Shown here one piece after another: positions 57,737-64,000 of a DNA stretch of 64,000 nt. Location of the stretch: assembly GCA_963836015.1 (NCBI GenBank), contig CAWIIF010000015.1, forward strand, positions 682,001-746,000, given 5' to 3'. The notes below the pieces were generated by a model. It was not told the origin of the DNA. It did no database searches and saw only the letters and a list, made by a program, of their open reading frames with translations. Source of the stretch: CAWCDJ01 sp963836015. Its GTDB lineage: Bacteria; Acidobacteriota; Terriglobia; Bryobacterales; Bryobacteraceae. The translations under genes were made by a program, and so were the position numbers. Every line of letters begins with the position of its first letter. Within the stretch, counting starts at the first letter, position 1.

Positions 57737-59251
57737 ATGAACGGCCAGGGGATTCGCCATATCTTCGTCCTGATGCTCGAAAACCGCTCGTTCGACCACA
57801 TGCTGGGGTTCTCCAACCTTTCGGGCATCGATGCCGGTACCGGCGCGATCACCAGCGTGAACGGGCTGAGTGGAACGGAATCCAACAGCTACAACGGGCT
57901 GACTTTTCCGGTCGAGATGCCGGCCGAGTTTGCTCAACCGTTGGACCCCGGCCACGAGTTTCCCGATACGCTGCTGCAACTTTGCGGGCCCGGCGCGGTC
58001 TACCCGAAGGGCGGGCCGTATCCGGCCATCAATCACACGGGCTATGTGACGTCTTATGTCGCCAACGGCGGAATCGGCAATCCGGGCGAGATCATGCGTG
58101 TCTATAGCCCCAGCCAGCTTCCGGTGCTCAACGCGCTCGCGTCGGAGTTCGTGGTCTGCGACAACTGGTACTCCTCGATGCCCGGCCCGACCTGGCCCAA
58201 CCGCCTGTTTCTGCACGCTGCGTCGTCGGCCGGCCTGGACCACAGCCCGAGCACCCAGGAGATTGTCGAGTGGGAGTCCCTCAGCGGCCTGGCCTTCCCT
58301 AATGGGACGATCTTCGACGCGCTTGCGCGGAAGCAGGTAACCCGCCGCCTGTATGCCGGCGACGACTTTCCGATGGTAGCCGCGCTGAAGGGCATCAGCC
58401 TGGGTGACATACGGCCCTATCATCTCTTCGGCGGCGATCTGGCGCAGCCGGCTTACCCTTACTCCTATATCTTCATCGAGCCGAGTTACAACGTCCTGGG
58501 CGACTACCGGTGCAGCACGTCGCAGCATCCCCTGGACGATGTGACCCGGGGCGAAGCGCTCATCAAGTCGGTCTACGAGTCCCTTCGCAATTCGGCCTTC
58601 TGGGAGGACAGCCTGCTCATCCTCACGTGGGACGAGCCGGGCGGCTTCTATGATCACGCCATTCCGCCCGCGGCCACGCCGCCGGGCGATACGGGACTCG
58701 ATGACGACTCCAACCAATACGGCTTCGCCTTCGACCTGTACGGGCCGCGCGTGCCGGCTGTGATCATCTCGCCGCGCATTCCGAAGAACCTGGTGGATCA
58801 CCGGGTGTACGACCATACCTCGGTGCTGGCGACGGTCGAAAGACTCTTCGGCCTCGACCCGCTGACCGGGCGCGATGCCGCCGCGCGCGATCTGCTGCCG
58901 CTCGTCACGCTCGAGACGCCGCGGCAGGATACGCCGCGGACGCTGCCCGATCCGGCCGATTCCGGTGTGGCGGGGTGCCCGCCGGTGTCGCTGTTCGATC
59001 CGCTGGCCGCGGCCGCCGCATCAGCCGCCTCGATTGCCGGGAAGTTCGACGTGGCGCGACCCGAGGCCCATGTGAAGCCCGGCAATCTGGCAGGCACGCT
59101 GCAGGCGGCCTTGCGCCAGGAGTTGGCCTCAGCGGCGCCCGATCTGCGCAAGCAGGTGCTGGCGCAATTCGGCGCGATTCAGACGCACGCGCAAGCCGCC
59201 GATTTTCTGGGGAAAGTACGGGCAGGGCTGAAAGCGGCGCAGAAAGCTTAG
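57737..59251 (+). CDS. Phospholipase C / acid phosphatase-type phosphoesterase
   Basis: Phosphoesterase-family enzyme of 504 aa (the bacterial phospholipase C and AcpA group). Signature segments: RHIFVLMLENRSFDHMLG at the N-terminus, SEFVVCDNWYSSMPGPTWPN in the middle and LTWDEPGGFYDHA later, giving the metal-binding Glu/Asn, Asp/Asn and Asp/His residues. YDHTSVLATVERLFGLD is also typical. The C-terminal 90 residues are a helical tail. No signal peptide precedes the catalytic domain, unlike most relatives, so it may be cytoplasmic or exported another way. A GGGAGG site precedes ATG 57737. Confidence 0.87.
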   Translation: MNGQGIRHIFVLMLENRSFDHMLGFSNLSGIDAGTGAITSVNGLSGTESNSYNGLTFPVEMPAEFAQPLDPGHEFPDTLLQLCGPGAVYPKGGPYPAINHTGYVTSYVANGGIGNPGEIMRVYSPSQLPVLNALASEFVVCDNWYSSMPGPTWPNRLFLHAASSAGLDHSPSTQEIVEWESLSGLAFPNGTIFDALARKQVTRRLYAGDDFPMVAALKGISLGDIRPYHLFGGDLAQPAYPYSYIFIEPSYNVLGDYRCSTSQHPLDDVTRGEALIKSVYESLRNSAFWEDSLLILTWDEPGGFYDHAIPPAATPPGDTGLDDDSNQYGFAFDLYGPRVPAVIISPRIPKNLVDHRVYDHTSVLATVERLFGLDPLTGRDAAARDLLPLVTLETPRQDTPRTLPDPADSGVAGCPPVSLFDPLAAAAASAASIAGKFDVARPEAHVKPGNLAGTLQAALRQELASAAPDLRKQVLAQFGAIQTHAQAADFLGKVRAGLKAAQKA

Positions 59252-59337
59252 GGCGGATTGTCGCGGATCTGGCCGATACGGACCTGTATGGGCACTCGAT
59301 TCACTCGCCGCGGGGCACGGCCCCAAAGGAGCAAAGC

Positions 59338-59709
59338 ATGGAACTCGGTGCGTTTTCCGTCAGCCTGGCTGTCAAGGATCTGGGAGCTTCGAGGTCATTC
59401 TACGAGAAGTTCGGTTTCAAGGCCTTCGCTGGAGATCCCTCAAAGAACTGGCTGATCTTGAAGAATGGAGGCCACGTCATCGGCCTCTTTCAAGGCATGT
59501 TCGAAAAGAACATACTGACTTTCAACCCGGGCTGGGACATGAACGCCCAAAAGCTGCCTGCTTTCACGGACGTGCGCGAGATACAGCGCCGGTTGAAGGC
59601 GCAAGGCGTGAAATTGGCGACCGAAGCAGACGAGAGCACGACGGGCCCCGCCAGTTTTGTCGCGGTCGACCCCGACGGAAACCCGGTTCTCGTCGATCAG
59701 CACGTCTGA
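59338..59709 (+). CDS. VOC-superfamily (glyoxalase/bleomycin-resistance) protein
   Basis: Small protein of 123 aa with the vicinal-oxygen-chelate fold: FSVSLAVKDLGASRSFYEKF at the start and FVAVDPDGNPVLVDQH at the end. The ribosome site AAAGGAG precedes ATG 59338. Metal-ligand pattern and substrate are not clear; relatives include glyoxalase-like and resistance proteins. It is a single-gene unit, 17 bp from a convergent gene. Confidence 0.83.
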   Translation: MELGAFSVSLAVKDLGASRSFYEKFGFKAFAGDPSKNWLILKNGGHVIGLFQGMFEKNILTFNPGWDMNAQKLPAFTDVREIQRRLKAQGVKLATEADESTTGPASFVAVDPDGNPVLVDQHV

Positions 59710-59726
59710 AGACCGGGCGCTGCCTT

Positions 59727-60944
59727 CTACACCTTGGTAATCAGCGTGGCCTTCTTCAGGAAGTCCGCGTCGAACTCCAGGCCCATGCCGGGGCCCGGGG
59801 GCAGCGGGATCACGCCGTTGCGGATCTCGAAATTCGGGCTGAACCACGACTGCTTCTTCTGCGGCGCGCGCCATACGTACTCCATCCAGGGGCCGATGTT
59901 GGGCGTGGATGCGGCGAATTGCAGGATATTGACGGAAGCGGCGCCGGTCTGCGTGTTGTGCGGGCAGATCCACATGCCGGCCTGGCGCGCCATCCGCGCC
60001 ACGCGAGCGGCGCGCGTGAAGCCGCCGTTGTAGTTCAGGTCGGGCTGCACGACGTCCATCACCTTGTTCTCGATCATCCACTGGAACAGCCAGAGGCTCG
60101 AATCCTGCTCGCCGAACGCCACTTTCATGGAAAGCGCGTCGGCTACCTTCTTCGTCTCGCTGAGTTCCTCCCAGGGGCAGGGCTCTTCGAACCACAGGTA
60201 CTTCATCGCTTCGAGGCGTTTGCCTAACTCAATGCCCCTGGCCGCGCTGTACGAGCCGTTGGCGTCCGCCATCAGGGTGACTTTGCCGGCGAGCTTCTTC
60301 TGCGCCAACTCCAGCAGCTTGTCGGTGCGGCCGGGGTAGGCGTCGCGGTTCTCGCTCATGCGTCCGCCGATTTTGAACTTCACGGCTTTTGCGCCGGTGA
60401 ACTCCACGCCGCGGACATACACATCCACCTCTTCTTCGGCGGTGGTGTCGCGGCCGGAGCCCGAAAGGTACACCGGGATCTCCTTGCGCAGGATGCCGCC
60501 CATCAGTTCCGCGGCGGGCTTGCGCACAGTTTTGCCGAGCAGGTCGAGCAGGCTCTGCTCCACGTAGGCCACGGGGCACCAGAAGGCCTGGCCGGAGAGC
60601 TTGTAGTTGGCGATGTAGACCTCGTCCACCAGGCTCTCCAGATCGCGTGCGTCTTTGCCGAGAAAGTGCGGCGCCACCCGGCGCAGCAGGATGGGGATGA
60701 AATCCTCCATGTCCTTGGTCTGGATGACGCCTTCGACTCCATCGGTGGAGCGCGTGCGGACGAAGTAAAGCTTGCCCGATTGCAGGAGCTCGACGGAGGC
60801 GATCTTCACCGGGTCCTTCACGCTCTGGTGGAGGTTGAAGACGGGCTTCTGATAGTCGGGCACGGCGTCGTCGCCGGCTGCCGGGGAGTTCGCCGCGAGC
60901 AAGGCCGCGCCCGCGGACGCGGTGAGAAAGTTACGCCGGTTCAT
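59727..60944 (-). CDS. Tat-exported enolase-superfamily (mandelate racemase/muconate lactonizing) enzyme
   Basis: Enzyme of 405 aa with a Tat signal (MNRRNFLTASAGAALLAA). The enolase-superfamily barrel has the Lys-x-Lys in AVKFKIGG, metal ligands Asp in MADANGSY, Glu in WFEEPCPW and Glu in AFGEQDSS, and a His in ICPHNTQT that fits the mandelate racemase-type base. It probably acts on a sugar acid outside the cytoplasm. An ATG four codons earlier (60956) is possible. Last gene of a minus-strand run with the methyltransferase (24-bp gap) and the beta-propeller gene. Confidence 0.87.
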   Translation of the reverse strand: MNRRNFLTASAGAALLAANSPAAGDDAVPDYQKPVFNLHQSVKDPVKIASVELLQSGKLYFVRTRSTDGVEGVIQTKDMEDFIPILLRRVAPHFLGKDARDLESLVDEVYIANYKLSGQAFWCPVAYVEQSLLDLLGKTVRKPAAELMGGILRKEIPVYLSGSGRDTTAEEEVDVYVRGVEFTGAKAVKFKIGGRMSENRDAYPGRTDKLLELAQKKLAGKVTLMADANGSYSAARGIELGKRLEAMKYLWFEEPCPWEELSETKKVADALSMKVAFGEQDSSLWLFQWMIENKVMDVVQPDLNYNGGFTRAARVARMARQAGMWICPHNTQTGAASVNILQFAASTPNIGPWMEYVWRAPQKKQSWFSPNFEIRNGVIPLPPGPGMGLEFDADFLKKATLITKV

Positions 60945-60968
60945 AGAGTCCAGCATACTCCGCGCGTC

Positions 60969-61805
60969 CTAGACTTTCGCGCTCATCAGCCGCCCCAGCC
61001 CGCCGGCGATCGTGAGTCCATCGGTGCGGTTCTGAAAGTAGCGGCGATTGATCTCGTGCCGGTCGAGGTCTTCGAGCGAGGTGAAGCCGATCCGGCGGAG
61101 CGTGCGGGCCAGCTCCTCCGGCGTGAAGAACAGGCGGAACGGCTCGCCGGCCGCGGCCACGCGTGCGGCCAGGGCGTCCAGAGCCAGGCGCTCCATCCAC
61201 TTCAGCGCGGAACGTTCCACGGCATAGTCGAACGCCACGCCGCTTCCCGGGGGCATTGCGGCCACGACGCCCAGGGTCGCAGTCATCGCTTCGAGCGTGA
61301 GGTACGGGGTAACTCCCAGCCACGAAAAGAAGGTCATCGCCCGCGGGTCGAAGATGGTCCGCGCCAGCGCATCGCGCAGAGTCTGATGCTCGAAATCTGT
61401 TGGCACGAACGTCAGGCTTTCCGGAACAGGGATGCCCGCCTCCGCCAGGAGGCCGCGCTTCCACTCCTGCGTCGCGGGGAAGTCCACTTCGAATACGCGG
61501 ACGCCCGCGGAATTCCGGTAGCCGTACGTATCGAGCCCGGCGCCCAGGATTACGTATTGCGTGGCGCCGCTCCGTATGGCCGCGGCCAGCTCGTCCTCGG
61601 CGAAGCGGCTGCGCACGGCCATAAAGGCTCGCATGTGCCGCGAGGTCGATGTCTCTCGCGTGCCCCGTACCAGCTCTTCGGCGTTCGCGCCGAGAATCGG
61701 CAGCGCCACCAGGTCTTCGAAAACCAGCGGATGGTCCAGCATCTGGTGGGCGGCGCGGCGCAATGCCACGCGATAAGCCGTTTTGCTCGGCGTGTTCTCT
61801 CGCAT
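60969..61805 (-). CDS. Leucine carboxyl methyltransferase-like SAM-dependent methyltransferase
   Basis: Protein of 278 aa of the bacterial LCMT-like group (TIGR00027 type, common in actinobacteria and acidobacteria). It starts MRENTPSKTAYRVALRRAAH; the SAM site is QYVILGAGLDTYGYR and VFEVDFPATQEWKR, followed by VPTDFEHQTLRDAL and FFSWLGVTPYLT. Substrate unknown. Its ATG directly follows the TAG of the upstream beta-propeller gene (TAGATG), so they are cotranscribed. Confidence 0.87.
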   Translation of the reverse strand: MRENTPSKTAYRVALRRAAHQMLDHPLVFEDLVALPILGANAEELVRGTRETSTSRHMRAFMAVRSRFAEDELAAAIRSGATQYVILGAGLDTYGYRNSAGVRVFEVDFPATQEWKRGLLAEAGIPVPESLTFVPTDFEHQTLRDALARTIFDPRAMTFFSWLGVTPYLTLEAMTATLGVVAAMPPGSGVAFDYAVERSALKWMERLALDALAARVAAAGEPFRLFFTPEELARTLRRIGFTSLEDLDRHEINRRYFQNRTDGLTIAGGLGRLMSAKV

Positions 61806-64000
61806 CTATTGCCGGGGGTCGGGCCGTACGACCAGGGGCTGCGTATAGCTGTGCCCGTCGACAGTGAGCTTCACGGTGTACTGGCCGGGCGGCATCCACT
61901 CGCCCTGCGAGCCGGGGGTGTCGTGATAGATCGCGGAGATCGGATAGCCGCCTCGTCCACCCGCCTGGCGCGGAGGGCCGTGCAGGTCCCACACGAAGCG
62001 GTGTGTTCCGGCGGCGGCGGAAAGCGGCTGGAAGGGGCGGATCCAATACGCCGGCACGTTGAGGTTGGGATCGGGCGGCGTGGGTTTGTCCTCGCTCGAG
62101 AACTGGCGCACCGTCTTGCCCGTGCTGTCGAGGATCGCCAGCGTGACCGGGCCGTTCGCCGCGGATTTCAGATGGTAATAGAGGATCGCGCCATCCGGCG
62201 GATTCTTTCCGGCGGGCTCTTCGGGCGGCAGCGGAGTGTCGGTGTTGGTGTCGCGCGGGTAACGGTAAGTCACGCGCGGTGCGAACAGGTGTGCTTCGGC
62301 CGCGGCATTCTCGACCGACAACTGGCGCAGCGGCGAGATGTCGTCCAGGATCCAGAAGCTGCGCCCGTGCGTTCCCACCACCACGTCGCCATCGTGGATC
62401 ACCAGGTCGCGGATCGACGTGGCCGGCATGTTGAGGCGCAGCGGGTGCCAGTTGTCGCCGTCATCGATCGAGACCCATACGGAGGTCTCGGTGCCCGCGA
62501 ACAGCAGGCCCTTGCGGACAGGGTCTGCGCGAACCGTATTCACCGGACTGTCGGGCAGGCCGTGGACTATCTCATTCCACGTCGCGCCGCCGTCGTGCGT
62601 GCGGTAGATGTGCGGCTTGAGGTCGTCGAGCCGCAGGCGGTTGATGGCCGCGTACGCGGTGTCGTCGTCGAAGCGGGAAGTGTCGAGCTGCGAAACTTTG
62701 CTCCACGGAGTCAGGGCGGGCGGCGTGACGTTCTTCCAGGTCTTTCCTCCGTCGCGCGTCACGTGGATCAGGCCATCGTCGGTGCCGGCCCAGATTACGT
62801 CCACGTTGAGATGCGAGGGCGCGATGGCATACACCACGCCGCGGCGTGTGGCCTGGCGCTTCGCCTCGTCGGGATACGCCGCCACGCTGGCGGGCAGTGC
62901 GTAAGTCTCGCGCGAAAGGTCGGGGCTGATCTCGCTCCACGTCGCGCCGCCGTTGGTCGTCTTCAGGACCATCTGCGCGCCCAGGTAGAGGACGTGCGGG
63001 TCCACGTAGGAAAACAGCAGCGGCGCCGTGCGCACATAGCGGTAGTTGCCGCGCGGGGCGACGTTCTGTACCTCGCCCGTCACCTTGTTATAGCGGTGAA
63101 CCTTGCTGCCGTAGACGATATTCGGGTCGAGCGGATCGGGCGCGATATATCCGTACTCGTCCGCGCCCACGGGATGCCAGTCGCGAAACGTGATCTGGCC
63201 GTCGTTGCCGCGGCTGGCGATCCCCACCGAGCCGCTCTCCTGCTGTCCGCCGTACACCCAGTAGGGGCGCTGGTTATCGGTAATCACGTGGTAGAACTGC
63301 GCGGTCGGCTGGTTGTACCACGAGCTCCAGGTAGCGCCGCCGTTCACCGTGATGGTGGCGCCTTGATCCACCGCCAGCAGGATGATATCGGGATTCGACG
63401 GGGTTGATCCAGATGTTGTGGTAGTCGTCTCCTCCTGGCGCGCCTTTGAACGCGGTGAAGCTCGTGCCTCCGTCGGTGGACTTGTAGAGCGAGGTATTGG
63501 CGGCGTAGACCACGTCGCGATTCTTGGGGTCCACGCGCACGCAGGCGAAGTCGTTGCCGCGGCCGTAGACGCGCTGCTCGTGATTCACGCGGCGCCAGTT
63601 CTGGCCGGCATCGTCGGAGCGGTACAGCCCGCCGTGGTCGCGGTCGGCTTCCACCAGCGCGTACATCCGGCTGGGATCGCCCGGCGCAATCCCGATGCCG
63701 ATGCGGCCCAGTCCCTGGGCGAACGTAGGGAGACCGCCGGTGAGCGGCGTCCAGGTGTCGCCGCCATCGGTGGATTGGAACAGGCCGCTGTTCGGCCCGG
63801 AGAACTGGCCGTTCTCCCACGGACCCTGCTGCGCCTGCCACAGTACGGCATAAATCTTGCGCGGATTGCGCGGATCGAACGCCAGGTCCACCGCGCCCGT
63901 GCGATCGTCCTTGTAGAGGACCTTCTGCCAGCTCGCGCCGCCATCGGTGGACCGGAAGACGCCGCGCTCGGCGTTCGTGCCGTAGGGGTGGCCCAGCACC
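61806..64000 (-). CDS. Sortilin/BNR beta-propeller protein, frameshifted, 5' end outside window
   Basis: Large exported-type beta-propeller protein of the VPS10/BNR 'glycosyl hydrolase' group found in acidobacteria. Repeated Asp-box motifs are seen: RSTDGGASWQ, QSTDGGDTWTP, RSDDAGQNW, KSTDGGTSF, VNGGATWSSW, KTTNGGATWSE, RDGGKTWKN, THDGGATWNE. The C-terminal 150 residues form a beta-sandwich (LAILDSTGKTVRQF, GEWMPPGQYTVKL). The frame breaks after YHNIWINP: one extra base in the GGGG run at 63400-63403 restores NPSNPDIILLAVDQ. The upper part is open to the window edge. It is either a sequencing indel or an inactivated gene. Ligand unknown. Confidence 0.82.

Noticed and set aside
60666..63407. 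913-aa plus-strand open frame opposite the enolase, methyltransferase and beta-propeller genes
   Set aside because: It spans three real genes on the other strand and has no domain.

Overview
The window looks like chromosomal DNA of an acidobacterium of the Solibacter/Bryobacter type. This is inference from content: GC-rich, densely packed genes, two long duplicated FtsX/MacB-type permeases (the 'acidobacterial duplicated orphan permease' form), many Tat- or Sec-exported enzymes, a BNR/sortilin-like beta-propeller protein, and a housekeeping block tig-clpX-lon-engB-rho. Three genes carry one-base frameshifts or frame changes (GH2 near 5357, Rhs cassette 3 near 29620-29640, beta-propeller near 63400). 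Two of these lie in short homopolymers, so assembly error is possible there.

Layout. 1-1912: OmpR-type response regulator and its kinase (cut by the window edge), with three ATGAAC direct repeats at 11-bp spacing at the promoter. 1930-7128: a GH63-like glucosidase and a convergent GH2 beta-galactosidase. 7257-8329: NifX-like protein, M50 protease and a 29-aa coupled membrane ORF. 8385-15797: protein quality control and expression (tig, clpX, lon, engB, rho), with no clpP between tig and clpX. 15794-24198: ferric-reductase-like membrane protein, Xaa-Pro peptidase, cupin, atypical SDR, TolC-like protein, YceI, a small membrane-anchored protein and a B12-dependent ribonucleotide reductase with a likely NrdR box.

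24508-31680 is the accessory island. It holds four pieces of Rhs/YD-repeat core; three of them end in (or are reduced to) different C-terminal tips. Each tip carries an HExxH zincin motif and a Cys close to its C-terminus. Each tip gene is overlapped by 13-19 bp by a small gene encoding a signal-peptide protein, and in all three cases the downstream ATG is formed over the TGC codon of that C-terminal Cys. This is a tandem array of 'core fragment + metallopeptidase-like tip + secreted partner' cassettes with no full-length Rhs gene in view. It is the most unusual system here.

31765-46379: dispersed short repeats, two divergent pseudo-receiver genes (Asp to Glu at the phosphosite), a duplicated permease with a tandem 18-bp repeat at its start codon, a TPR protein behind a palindromic operator-like site, an NtrC-type regulator with a PDZ/GAF/PAS membrane kinase, and a Wza-Wzz-BY-kinase exopolysaccharide export set. 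46383-64000: DtxR-family regulator, SDR, PAS hybrid kinase, methyltransferase, LytS-type kinase, ribA, a lytic transglycosylase with an M15-like C-terminal zinc site, a second duplicated permease, phospholipase C-type phosphoesterase, VOC protein, and a minus-strand run of beta-propeller, methyltransferase and enolase-superfamily genes.

No rRNA, tRNA, CRISPR array, transposase or integrase was recognised.
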